Assembly (NCBI GenBank): GCA_030248215.1
Contig: JASANG010002298.1
Span: 1 to 64,000 of the forward strand
Length of the DNA stretch: 64,000 nt
Reading direction: 5' to 3'
From: Enoplolaimus lenunculus
Lineage: Eukaryota; Nematoda; Enoplea; Enoplida; Thoracostomopsidae
Part shown: in pieces, positions 23,144-35,100 of the stretch
Layout: each line of letters begins with the position of its first letter
How positions within the stretch are numbered: position 1 is the first letter of the stretch
Translations under genes and position numbers: made by a program
The notes under the pieces: model-generated
What the model was told of the DNA's origin: nothing
What the model saw: only the letters and a program-made list of their open reading frames with translations
Database searches by the model: none

Positions 23144-24655
23144 CGGATTTAGCTGCCGGAACCGAAATTCTGGTTTCACTTTGTATATAAACAATAATTA
23201 TATTGCGTATTTGTTTTGCTTTGTGTTAAAGTATTTTGTGTATTTTTGTTGTTGTCGTTGTTGTTTTTGTTTATGTTTAGGTGTAGATTTTTTGGCTTTG
23301 ACATGTTTTTGAAATTTAAATGAAAATTTGAGGAATATTTAAATTTATGATGAATGGATGCAACAGGCGACTAGGGGCGTCGTTTATAGAATTTTAGAAT
23401 TATTCGGAGCTTACGGGTTTTGAGGAGTGATTGTGTTAAAATAGGCTTAGATTATGCGTGTCAAAGCAGTAATGTTGTAAAAATATTAAAGTAAATATGA
23501 ATTTAAAATACCTATGAGATGTACGACGAGATGATTTTATATTCGTAAACCCGAGTTCTGATTAGGAAGGCTGATTTAGCACAAAAAATTGATGGGGGGA
23601 CAGGGTAGCGGCCTTCTTAGAATTACGGACTTTGTAGTGTGTTTGAAAGATTCATTATCATAATACGATATGGTTTATCTGTTCAGTTTGAGGTACATAT
23701 TATGGTGGGTTATGTTTGTATGGTTTCAGAGTATGGTCTTGTCACACAATAGTGTTGTAGTCATTGTTGTGTTGTTGTTGTTATTATTTTTCTGGTTCAT
23801 TTTTAAATTGTACCGGTGCCGTACTGTTGTTTCGTTGTTGTTTCACTTTATATAAGGACTCAATCAATACAACCCCCTCCTTTCTAAAAATTAAAAAAAA
23901 AAAAAAAAAAAATTAAAAAAAAAAATAAAAATTTCCTTTTTTTGATTTTCGTAACTGTCATGACGGTGTAGTATTTTTGGTTTTGTGCTGATTGTAGTCA
24001 TATTTGTTTGATGCTGTATTACTGTATTGTTTTTATTATTATTGTTTCGGTTTTGTAAATATTTCAAAGGTTGCTGGTCCCGCCTCTAATGGAGCCCCCA
24101 GCCTAACCGCTTGAAACACAAACTGCTGTGAAGGTTTGAAATGCGTCTGGCTTCTCGCTGGCTTCGCTCGCGAGTTTGGCGGGTGCCGCCACCCATGTCT
24201 GCTCCGGCAATGCGTTGAACCGTCGTTTCTTTAAACGGCCGGGACCCCGATCTGATTTCAGGTATTTGATAATTTGACCCATGGTTAGAATTATAGGTGT
24301 TTCTAGTTTGTTTTTCCGACTGATCATAGAGTAAGCTTATGCTTTGGACTATTATCGTTAGGTTTAGGTTTAGGAATAGGCTTTTGCTAGTATTTGGTGA
24401 ATGATTCTACTAGTGACATATGTTCAATATTGAACGGTCACTGGTTGAGTTGAATTCAACCAATGGTTATGTTTGTCGTTCAGTGTATCGTGTGTGTCCA
24501 CGTCCATTCCTTTCCTTAGTTTGTTTTCGTTGCGTTGTTGTGGTCCAATTGTATTGTATATACGTATAAAATACACATTCGGCGCTTTCTGTGATATGGC
24601 CATATAGTCTTTATTCCGAAAAATATTTAATATATTGTATTTGATTGTATTTATT
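23144..24655. other. G/T-rich intergenic stretch
   Basis: The + strand is rich in TTGTTG and GTTTAG words (23220-23880), followed by an A run (23889-23930). 24076-24290 is more GC-rich and open on the minus strand (74 codons), but no domain or splice signal is recognised. Confidence 0.4.
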
Positions 24656-24656
24656 A

Positions 24657-24697
<41 letters not shown>

Positions 24698-24705
24698 TTT
24701 TATTA
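24656..24705 (+). repeat. TTA microsatellite
   Basis: Fourteen or so ATT/TTA units with minor interruptions. Confidence 0.85.
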
Positions 24706-24726
24706 TTAATATTATTGTTATTATAT

Positions 24727-24945
24727 TGATTGGAGGATGTGAAAAACTGAATTTTGATTGGAGGATTTAAAAAGCTGAATTTGATTGAAGGATGTGAAAG
24801 AAACTGAATTTGTTTGGAGGAAGTGAAAAAACTGAATTTGATTGGAGGATCTGAAAAAAACGGAATTTGATTGGAGGATTTAAAAAACTGAAATGATTGG
24901 AGGATGTAAAAAACTGAATTTGATTGGAGGATGTGACAACGAAAT
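24727..24945 (+). repeat. 28-bp minisatellite, about 8 units
   Basis: Units resemble GAATTTGATTGGAGGATGTG followed by AAAAAACT, with lengths of 25-30 bases from indels in the A run. The array starts right after the TTA microsatellite. Confidence 0.85.
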
Positions 24946-25429
24946 AAGCATTGATTCTACTGTATTATAGGTTAGGTCTTAAGAGACAAAAAAGCTCTGG
25001 TGTGTATATTTCGATGTAGATGTAACATTTTTTACTTTGAGCGAGAATACTGTTTGGCGTTTAGAATTTATTAATTTGCGAAATTTTTTTCGTGTTACAT
25101 AAGTATTTTCAGGAAAATGAATGATGTCTTTTACATTTTTGGTTAAGTTCACTTTTATATTCTTTCGCACACAGAATGCGCCTTTATTGTATATGGTATG
25201 GTAACATCAAAAGTTGGCCATGGTATTTAAGCGCAGGGAATTGAATACATTCTGTGTACGCGAAAGAATATGTAGCCAGCATACGTTGAGTTTTGCTCGA
25301 ACTACGCCTGATTTATGCGGATGAAGGTAAGGTTTAGCAGTGACTATCAACGTTTTATATAGGAAAAATTTGTTCATGAGTTATGGCTTTTTTGTAGTTT
25401 TTTTTATAGTTTTACAAGGTAATTATTGT

Positions 25430-25510
25430 GGCCAATGTAAAGAACAGAGGCGGAACAGTATTAAAAGCATATTCCTAAGCGTAAGCCTAAACCAAGTCTA
25501 AAAAGGTAAC
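25430..25510 (+). mobile_element. Left half of a family AB MITE
   Basis: GGCCAATGTAAAGAACAGAG end and a short GCGTAAGCCTAA block; the right end is missing. Confidence 0.65.
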
Positions 25511-25675
25511 TATTGTGAGCAAAAAAATTGGCATGATGGACTGACTATACGCTAACCAACAGAATTAAATGGTTTGTCAAAAACAACGACCGGTGGTACA
25601 TTTTGTGTCATGCAAACTGTGTTAATTATATATATCTTGTCAAACAGTGATTGTCCACTCTTGGTATATATATCA

Positions 25676-25958
25676 GGGTGTAACGCGGAGGTGAGAAAAT
25701 AACCGGAGCTGGAAGTCGACAAAATTTGCCGGAACCGAAGGTGAAGCAATCTCGGGCAGCTGTAATTATATAAATTCTGAAATGTTAACAATAACTTTTA
25801 TGTGTTGTGCAAAAAATTGGCTTGTTTTTGATATTTCTAGACAGTTGTAACGAATTCACTAAAAATGATGCATTTTTGATAAAAATACACAAAAATTTCA
25901 AATCCGGAACCGGACGTCGATTTTCAGCCGGAACCGAAGGTAGAGTTCCGGTTGTTAC
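25676..25958. mobile_element. Family P element
   Basis: Left end CAGGGTGTAACG, right end GGTTGTTACCTTAG, with inverted GCCGGAACCGAAGGT blocks inside. TATATA-rich flanks on both sides make the duplication ambiguous. Confidence 0.6.
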
Positions 25959-26259
25959 CTTAGTGTATATATTTGTATTTATTGCAAATATGTATTCAGA
26001 TAAAAAGTGGTACGTCGCTCTTTGGGATTGCTTAGGGAGTCTGTATTTCGGGGCATCTGGTGCCGTATTCTCAAATGTGTGTAGCATACATCGTCTGTTG
26101 TGAGAAGGTGTCGTGTAGCTGCGAATGTGAAATTTCATTCATTTCGAAGGAAAAATCTAACGGGAAATTGTTCCTTAAGTGTCGAACTTTTTGATTTATT
26201 GATCTAAATGTTCTAAGGTTTATTATACATAGTTCTGTCATTTGAAAATACTGGTCCAA

Positions 26260-26468
26260 CACTGCAAAAAATGGTGAGTCAAATCGACTCTCTACGAAAT
26301 AGGCTCTACGTGACTACACAAACTAAGTCAAATTCGACTCCGCCAGAGTCAAGCATGCGATTCAGTGAGTCGAATCTGGCTCTGGCGGAGTCGAATTCGA
26401 GTCAGATTGTGTAGTCCCGTAGAACTTATTTCGGAGAGAGTCAACTTGACTCGACATTTTTTGCAATG
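26260..26468. mobile_element. Family D hairpin MITE, 209 bp
   Basis: Near-complete palindrome with ends CACTGCAAAAAATGGTGAG and CATTTTTTGCAATG. The centre is GCGATTCAGTGAGTCG. Confidence 0.8.
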
Positions 26469-26752
26469 TATAGACTTGAGTGTTTCATATTTTCTTCTAA
26501 AATTTTATATTTTTCTATTAATTTTTTATATTTTTAAATTTTGGGAATATTGGAAAATTACGTAATTCGTCCACATTCCATAAGTGTACAGCTTTGATTT
26601 TATTGGGTTTTGTTTTGGTAACTTTTGGCGTTTATTTTTTGGAGCTGGGTTGTTAACTGATTTTGGGCTATTTTGGGGGTCATAAATTTTTTGGGAATTG
26701 GTGTATATATGTTCTAATGATGTTATGTTGATTCAGAGTGCATATATACATG

Positions 26753-26961
26753 GGCCGATGTATAGAACAAGGCCGGAACAGTAGTAAAAACATTCCTATG
26801 TATAAGCCTATGTCTAAGTGTAAGCGTAAGTATGAGTGTATTCGTAAGTCTAAGCTTAAGCCTAAGCCAAAGCCTAGACAACAAAAGCTAGTTTAAAAGC
26901 TTAAACTGACTCCATTGCAGCCCCACAGAAAAAGGATCCGACCGTGTTGTATGCATGGGCC
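26753..26961 (+). mobile_element. Family AB MITE with perfect 8-bp duplication
   Basis: Starts GGCCGATGTATAGAAC and ends GCATGGGCC. Both sides carry TATACATG (26745-26752 and 26962-26969), which fixes the element boundaries. Confidence 0.9.
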
Positions 26962-27206
26962 TATACATGTGTAGTAGATTGAATTGCAGTTCAGTGTGGT
27001 CTTATATATATTTTTGTATGTACTTATATGTGTGTATATTTATGTATTTGGGTGGCTTTTATACACATTTCCACCCACAGGTTTCGTGACAGTTTAGCGT
27101 AATTTAAGCTTAGGATTATGCTTAGGTTTGGCTTTGAGTAAGACTTAGGTTTAGGCTTCGGCTTATGAGGTGGACGTGTACAAGCCCTGTGTATGTTTGA
27201 GTGCCA

Positions 27207-27650
27207 TGCAGAGTTGGATGTGGGTAAGGATTTTTTTTACCCAACCCGCGCTTTACCCACGCAAATACGAATTTTTTACCCGCGGGTATGGCCGCGCCAA
27301 AAAGATCTGCCCGCCGCCCAGGTTTTACCTGCGCCTGAAGTTATAAACCTGTATTTTAAACATCGCAGGTGCTTTGCACTTTAGTGACGTTTTGCGTTAT
27401 AGCTTCAACGAAACATACACGCGAAAGTTTACAAGAATCAATAAAATTTCAAACCGAACTAAACAAAGCCCCGGACAGCAACTGAACAGTAGTAAAACAG
27501 ACAATATCGTTAAAGTTTTGCACCTTAAAAGTTAAGTTTGGCACAGGTAAAAATAGTAAATATTTTACCGACGTGAAACAAATCTTTACCCGCTGGTATT
27601 CCCGTGGCTGAAATTGTTTGTCCGACCCGGCGTTTACTTGTGTCCCAGTC
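27207..27650. repeat. Dispersed ACCCGCG-rich repeat
   Basis: The left end CAGAGTTGGATGTGGGTAAG is complementary in sense to the region ending GCAACTCTGCC near 42930. CCCGCGGGTA motifs recur at 27280, 27590 and 42855. The family and true boundaries are uncertain. Confidence 0.4.
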
Positions 27651-28169
27651 TGGTGCCATGTGGTCATTGTTTGCCTATTCGTTTTTCGTGTCATACCGGT
27701 TTTGCGTTGTATATTGTTGTTGTACACGTTTTTCAATGATAATTGTTTATATTTTATATGTCTGTGATGTGTCGAGGGTGAAAAATTAGCTGGGGGTAGA
27801 ACTGAAGGAACAGAGGAAAATCAGGTTTCATTGTGATAGCATTTTTACCGGGCTTACGGCTATTTTTTGCTTTGCGCTACTGGGGCATGCTCTCTGTGAT
27901 ATAGTGGGTTTAGTAGAAACTAGCAGGGATAGGATTTGAATTAGGTTTATGTTGAGGCTTATTATATTATAGGCAGGCCTCTATATTAACTTGGGTAGGT
28001 TTAATGACTTTTTTGGGACAGTTCAGGTTCGTTCCAATTTGATCTTGTTTTAAACCATAGGTGGTATTTGTTTATTAATAGTTAGTAATGATAATGGTTT
28101 GGATGTATGTTCAGTAAAAGCATCCGTCAGTGTTTATGGGCTGTGAGGTTTAGGTTATTTTAGGGTTCA

Positions 28170-28959
28170 GGCCATGTAAAAGAACAGGGGCGGAACAGTA
28201 TTGTAAGCATATTCCTAAGCCTAAGCATAAGAATAAGGGTTTTCCTAAACCTTTACCAAGCAAAAAATAGTCTAAAGCTTAAGCTTACTCTATTAATGCG
28301 GGGTTCACGTTATAACCGGGGCAGGCGGGACACGGTTTGTTCCATGTTGATCCGACGTCAACGTTAAAACTCGGGCTCATATCGGGTCAACAGACAAAAC
28401 TCGAATGTCATATGACATTAGCTTACAAACCACCGCTCTCAAATGATCAATGGGTACAAGGGACGGTATGTCATGTGATACTTATGCGAATATCATATGA
28501 TATTCCAAAATTTCAACGAATATCATGATATTCAGTGGGGAAGTGTAACGTTTGGGTAATAATAAATGAATGAAAAGTTAGACGGGAGAGGCACAAACGT
28601 GCTTTAAATACCAAATACATGGTTGCAAATTGTTTCCGGCACAAAATCCCTTAAAACCACAGCTTCATAATTCAAAAATTCAAATTTCAAATTATAGTAT
28701 ATGTATGACATTCAACAGGACAGTTTGGGTATGTTACCTCAACTATGCAGACATTTGAAAATATATCATGATATTCGCAGACAATACCTCGAAAATCATG
28801 ATATTGAAGGACAAAAGGTGACCTACACATGATATTAGCAGACAAATACGAATTTTTGAATACGATATGGTGGTCTACAAGCAGACAAAATGTTACCCAA
28901 TAGTCTAATAGGGACAAAACGCGTCCCAAGCTGCCCCGGTTATACCTGATACATGGGCC
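28170..28959 (+). mobile_element. Family AB MITE split by another element
   Basis: Left part (28170 to ~28300) has GGCCATGTAAAAGAACAGG and CCTAAGC repeats up to CTTACTCTATT. The right end ACATGGGCC appears at 28951. Flanks AGGGTTCA and AGAGTTCC are similar. Confidence 0.6.
28305..28947. mobile_element. ~640-bp inverted-repeat element nested in an AB MITE
   Basis: Left end GTTATAACCGGGGCAG with GGGACACGGTTTG; right end complementary (GGGACAAAACGCG, CTGCCCCGGTTATACC). The interior repeats ATATCATGATATTC-like words on both strands. No coding capacity seen. Confidence 0.65.
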
Positions 28960-29689
28960 CAGAGTTCCAACGGAATTCCAGTTGCGGCTAGGTTCGGGTT
29001 TTGATATTTCAATAGTTACAAGTATCAACTTACAAATTCAGCATGCAAACACTAGTTTTAAATGTAAACAGTATATGAAGAAATTTTGCGAAGCAATGTT
29101 TGGATTTGAACTATAACCAATTTTCATAGATGCTGCGGTTACGGCGTAGCAAGAATTTTGAAACGTTATTCAAAAATTTCGGAGTTCCCTGAGTTTCTAA
29201 CCGCAATAATTTGCACCCATACGGATGTATATAAAAACTTTTAAGTCCACTAGTAGCAAGCGAGCTTGTTAATTGTCTAGAATCTTGAACTCCAGCCGTT
29301 TCTACTGCTACTTCAAAAAATCAATTGCTGGCGTAAAAAATATAGCGCTACTGTTATCTAAGCCAGCTAGAGTCGTGTTTGGTATGCAAGCTATAGTCCG
29401 GATGAGTCTGAGCGGCATTTTAGCGAAGCTAGCACCATAGTAACCGGGATTCGCAGCCTTTTGCATTTGTCAGCCATTTGAGCTCTTGTGGCTCTGTAAG
29501 TCGCTGTACTGAACAGATTGGTGAAATATGATAAATAGTGTTTGCTTATATGGTTTGTTTTTTCTGCTCTATAGCTATATTATATTCGCAGGGCCGAGCC
29601 AAAAACCGAGTGAGATGGGCCCGGCTTCTAATAAACCGAACTGGATCCCTAATTGTAGTGCATAAATGACTCCAGAACCAAATAAAGCG

Positions 29690-30118
29690 GAGTTCGAATT
29701 TTTAAGAGTTTATTTTCTGATTTTTATGTATGTAATAGTTGCTCCGTTTTATTCTTAAGAAAGTATATAAACAATCGAATTTCAAAGATATTTGGGGTTG
29801 AGATTTTAGGCTCCTCCCAACCTAAGTTTACGTCTTGGGACGTATTTTAGGCTGTTAAAATAGGCAGTTTGGTTGAGCTTATCCCCCAATTTTGAAGGCG
29901 ACTTCTCTGGCAAATACTGTGTCAAAGACATGTTTCAAAAATCAACAAAACAAGTCTTTTATTTCAAGCATATTTGTCTAATATTTCAGACATATTTGTC
30001 TTGTATTTCAGAAATATTTGTCTTAATAGAAACAAAACACTCTAAAATTTAAGACGTTAAGTGGTAAAAATTTCAGAAACTAATGTCTTGCATCCAAGAC
30101 ATATATGTCTGGAAACCA
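29690..30118 (+). mobile_element. Truncated family G element
   Basis: Shares TTTTCTGATTTTTATGTATG, AACCTAAGTTTACGTCTTGG and the AAGACATATATGTCTGG motifs with copies at 47141 and 58848; both ends are missing. Confidence 0.65.
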
Positions 30119-30483
30119 ATTATGCAAATTACCATGTAGCTTATAAACGGTTGAAAGTTTGAGAATCACAATGCGAAGTTAACACCGCAGGATAAAAAGC
30201 TTTCGAACAAAGTTTTTATCATAATCGAGGTTCAGCGGGTCCTTGGATTCTTTTCGGACGGACATCCACATTTCGACCCCCTTTGCTTCGCTCAGTAACA
30301 GACTGCTTATTAGGCCCAAGACTAAACCGTAGTTGAAGTCTACGCCGAAACATCCTAAGCATAATTCTAGCCTCCCATATTCAAAGCGTCCCGATAACTC
30401 TGCGTTTCTATATGCAATCCTTATAATGAACGCAATCTAAAACATTGCTTCTCGTAACACCCTCCTATCTGATATGGATAGTT

Positions 30484-30578
30484 TAGACTAATTTTTTGCT
30501 TAGGCTTAGGTGTAAACTTATTCTTACGCTTAGGAATATGCTAATACTACTGTTCCGCCCCTGTTCTATACATTGGCC
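30484..30578 (-). mobile_element. Partial family AB MITE
   Basis: GCTTAGGCTTAGG block and the intact end CCTGTTCTATACATTGGCC; the other end is missing. Confidence 0.65.
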
Positions 30579-31079
30579 AATTTTTTTAAACATAACACAA
30601 TACACGTAGAGCGCAAAATAAACATATGTAATCAATATTATGTACCATATGATGCAGTCAGATTTCAATCCACAGTTTAAAAAAAGACCCCATTCCACTA
30701 TTTCATGAGCAACTCAGCGCAAACTGTACATGCGAAGTAATACACAATGCCCATTGCTTGACAGTTTATTTCCACGTACCTAATTTATACGCAGTACACA
30801 CAAAATAATATTTCTGATATTTAGAAAAAAAATTTCTTACATTTAAGAAATTAGCAAGGTGCACTGAAAAAGTGTTTCTGTAACAAAACAAAAATCGTCG
30901 AAAAAACAATTTGAACTAAACTCAGAAAATCATTGTATTTAAAAAAAAGAAAGTTATCGTTTTCGTGGTATTTTGAGAAAAAATTGTCTTATCTGAAAAA
31001 CTTTTCATTTTTGTCGCTGAAAATGTTTTTTGAATAAAAATTTAAAAACAATTTTGCATGTGCAAAGTCTTCCAAAACG

Positions 31080-31235
31080 AGAGCGACCAGTTGGCTCGAG
31101 CGTCAAACTTCGAGCATGATGGAGTGGTGCTAGCAAACGTCGCCTACGCGATGTCCGAGGCTCGAAATATAACTTGAAATTATTGAAAATATATTCATGT
31201 GAGAAAAGGTTTAATATTTCATGTTTACGTAACGA
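31080..31235 (-). mobile_element. Partial, diverged family H SINE
   Basis: Contains the CTCGAGCGTCAAACTTC head and the tail ATATTCATGTGAGAAAAGG in the same order as the copies at 52008 and 59574, but the internal boxes are decayed. Confidence 0.5.
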
Positions 31236-31503
31236 GCAATTCGAATACAATTGTGGCTGAGGCGTATTTTTAAGCTTATATTAATAAATGATTATGGAAG
31301 AAACAGTATTTGGGCCGATAGGTTACTTTAATTTTACTTAAAACAAACCTTAAGGTTTTATGTATTATCCATTTTACCCAAACGACATTTGATCAAATTC
31401 AACACCAAATTACAAATAATACGCAATATTCGTTTAGAATCAAATAAAAACGCAGTGTCGCAATCAGGAGCGTAACCATTGATACCCTTGTCTATAAAGT
31501 TGT

Positions 31504-31676
31504 GGTCCATGTAAAAATCATGGGTGGAACGTTTTTCTGTGCGACTGGAAAAGAGTAAGTTTAAGCTTCAGACTAATTGTTTTGCTTGGCTTCGGCTTGA
31601 GAATATGCTCATCCTTACGCTTAGGCTTAGGAATATGCTTATAAGTACTGTTTCGCCCCGGTTCTTTACATTGGCC
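31504..31676 (-). mobile_element. Family AB MITE with perfect 8-bp duplication
   Basis: Ends GGTCCATGTAAAAATCATGG and GTTCTTTACATTGGCC; AAAGTTGT flanks both sides (31496-31503 and 31677-31684). Confidence 0.9.
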
Positions 31677-32113
31677 AAAGTTGTTTACGAACCATAAAAG
31701 TTTTTTGACCGGCACCAGTTTAGTTTGTATAGCCTGTAAACGTAGCTTTGTTCGAATGTTTCTAGAAATTTCCGGGGTACAACTCCTTCCTCTATTAACC
31801 CTTGTTTGTGCATCTGCTGGCTACCGTATAGTCGGATATTTTGATTGGAAGATGTACTTGAAGCAAAATTTTTAATTTAGCCATGTCTATAGAATTTTCA
31901 TATTTCATACAAACAGAACTGTGGGAAAAAAACTAACGAACGAGAAACCAGACGTAATTTTAGTGCTAAATGATATCGGACGTCGCAAACGGTTTTCAGC
32001 TATACTTACTATATTGAGGAATTCTAGACTCATGGCTACGCGCCTGCATTATGGGAATATGACCGCAGCGTGAGAGAAAATTGTAGATGCGAATGCTTTT
32101 AGACAAAGTAGCT

Positions 32114-35100
32114 TTAAGTAGACTTTCGTAACATCAAAGAACACGACCGAAACAGTGGATTGAAAATTGCAGCAACCAGATATGCCCAGATCTAAAACCA
32201 AATGTACGTAAAATTTAGGAAAATTGATTACCAAATAATTCATACGTTTGTTTACCGCTGATTTAGTGTTATTGCGGACCCGCAGCCAACGGAGGCTCAG
32301 CCCCTTCCCCCTAGACAATTGTCAACCTTGCTTGTAAGTCATTAAAACCCTTGAATGTCCCTCCTGAAAATTTTTTAGCCCCCCAATAAGGTCAGCTGGC
32401 TACGGGCCTGCGTTGCGGACGCCCCTGGTTCCACTGAACATCTAAACTAACGAAATCTCCAGCAAAAACGTGGTTCTCACAAGTCAGCGTTTGCCCAAAA
32501 AATTGTCGGATTTTTAACCTTTCTGCATATTTATACTTCTTACGACGTCCTCTGAACATTCGGACACAGCGTACGGAGACGAATGGTGTTAATTTTCCAT
32601 CAAACAGCCATTAATTAACGAGTTATGGTCAAATAACTGATTTGGCACTATAAGTTTACACGATGTGGGAACGGGTTCACAATCCAGTTTTTTACAGCAT
32701 CAGCGTTGCACAAATTCGAGTATCATCTAAACGGTCAAATTGATAACTCAAATATGCAAAAACAAATTCAAAATGCAATCATTGTTTTTAGCACAGGCTG
32801 TTGATTGGTGAGAGCGGGCCTGTAGCCAAGGGGGGTCAAGGGGGGTTCCAGCCCCCCCTGGAAAAGTTCTGGCCCCCCTAGAAGATTTTCAACCTTGCTT
32901 GTAAGTCACTGAAAACCTTTAAATGCCCCTCCTGAAAATTTTTTAGCCCCTCCAGCAAGGTTGGATGGCTACGGACCTGGGTGAGAGTCGCTAACAGAAA
33001 AAAGCTTCAAAATTTGAAGTTAAAATTTAAAAACGTAATTTAACTCTCCTCTACCTTTGCCGGCCAATCAGCGATCATTCTCAACGCACGCGCTCCTGGA
33101 ACACACGCCCACACATGACAACAGGTGACAATTGCGAACACAAGTGCCCAAAATATTGCCAGTGGAATTCCAAAGATCAACGCGAGCAACTTGTAGATCA
33201 ACGAGCGAAGTCGGGTAAATATAAGATAAACTGCACGCCAAACGCACGATGGACTATGATATCCGTCTGGTTCGCCAAATACATCTTCAAAGCCATACTG
33301 AAACCATTAATAATGCGCCTTTCACAATAATTTTTGTCGGATTGAATTTTATTATAACCAGTCGCGGATTCAGGATTTTCCAGTGGCCAATCCATAGTTT
33401 TGGTTCTCCGAAAGTTTTAAAACTAAAACGGTTTGTAGTACAATTTTCAATATTTTAAGATTGACCAATTACGACGAAAGTGTAAAAATTATTTTGAATT
33501 TGTATTGTTAGCTCGGCTGATAGGGCCTCTATAGTAAGCCTAATCCTAAGCAGAGTCCTAAGTCTTACCGGCTCTATGTACCCCAGCAGACCAGTAGCCA
33601 GCTTATTTTGCTAGGGGTGCTAAAGTTTTCAGGAGGGGCATTACAACGGTTTTATTGCTGACTTGCAAGCTTGGTTAAAAAATTTTCTAAAGGGACTAAA
33701 ATTATTTCGGGGGGCTGAGCCCTGCTGTCCACCCCTTTTGATTACCGGCACATCCCCTAGTCTTCATATCTCTAAGTTGACAAACCGGTAACATGGGCCA
33801 TTAATCATTACATTTGTATAACACTGCACATATGTCGAGCAGAGACGTACAGTACCGGAAGACATTAAAATTAATAAAATTATAGCGACACCCATGTCTT
33901 GATCGCCAAGCGAAACGCCAACATCCGGCCTCTTAGTCCCACAGTTTCGCAGCACGCAGGCTCCAAACCCGGACCGGTCCATTTATAGAATACAGCGCTT
34001 ACCTTGACTCCATCGCTAATGCCCTTTTCGTCCCTGTCGTTCATATTAATTCCAACTGTCATCGACATTCGTCGAGGTTGGTTTGAATCATTTCCGGCAG
34101 TAACAACGACTTCATTCAGTTCAGTTCCGTTCGGAACTGCAGATTCTTCCGGTTTAATGCTTCTAAAATCAATATGCCCGTATTGGCCAATGTGTGCAGC
34201 ATTCATCATCAGTTGGTGATAGAACTTGTAGCTTTTGAACCAGTAAATGGTGAGGTTCGAAATTTAGCAATTTTTTTTGCATTTGATTTGTTTTACTTCT
34301 GTGCTAATTTTGAGATCCGCAATCGCTGGAGTTTGTTAATTTGAAAATGTATCACTAATTGTTGACAGATGCTATATGCATTTGAGAATATGAGACCAGA
34401 AAAAAGTGTTCAAGGGTAATCAGTTTCGTCCGCACCCAGCTCTATTTGCTAGGAGTGCCGAAACCATTTTAGGACAAGCATGCCGTTAATCTCACATGTC
34501 ATACAAGCAGGCTAACAATTTCCAAAGGGTGAAAAATTTCTAGGGGCGCGCAAAACTTTTCTAAAATGGCTGAGATATTTAGCCACCCCCTCTCTCTGAC
34601 TATGAATTCTTAACGGATATTGCAACATTTAAGAATATCAGCCAGGGAGCAGCTAGGGGGTTGGGTTGAGTTTAGGGGTCAACCCTCCCTTGCAATTTTT
34701 GAAAAAAGGTTTTTAGATACTTTTTCAATTTTCACCTTGTATTTCCATTGGCTACAATATGAAGACAAACATAAAAAAATGACCGCCACATCATCACTGA
34801 TTTCACTGCGGGCCCGTAGTCAAGGGGGGTCAGGGGGGCTCCGCCCCCCCCCCCCCGGACAAATTTTGGGGCCCATAGAAAGTTTTCCACCTTGCTTGTA
34901 ACTTATTGGAAATCCTTGAATGCCCCTCTTGTGTTTAGCCCCCCTAGCAAGGTGAGCTGGCTACGGGCGTGTTTCATTGGTTACAGTATTCTTAGCTGAT
35001 CGCCAGCCGGCCGCTGATTGGTCCTATTTCCAAGGATACCACACCTGATTTTTAGACAGTAACAAAGGCAAAGATTGTTCCAAAAATAACGCTCAATTTG

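Noticed and set aside
24103-24327. 74-codon minus-strand frame in a GC-richer patch
   Set aside because: The patch stands out in composition, but I recognise no domain, no splice sites and no repeat family, so it is only mentioned in the intergenic entry.
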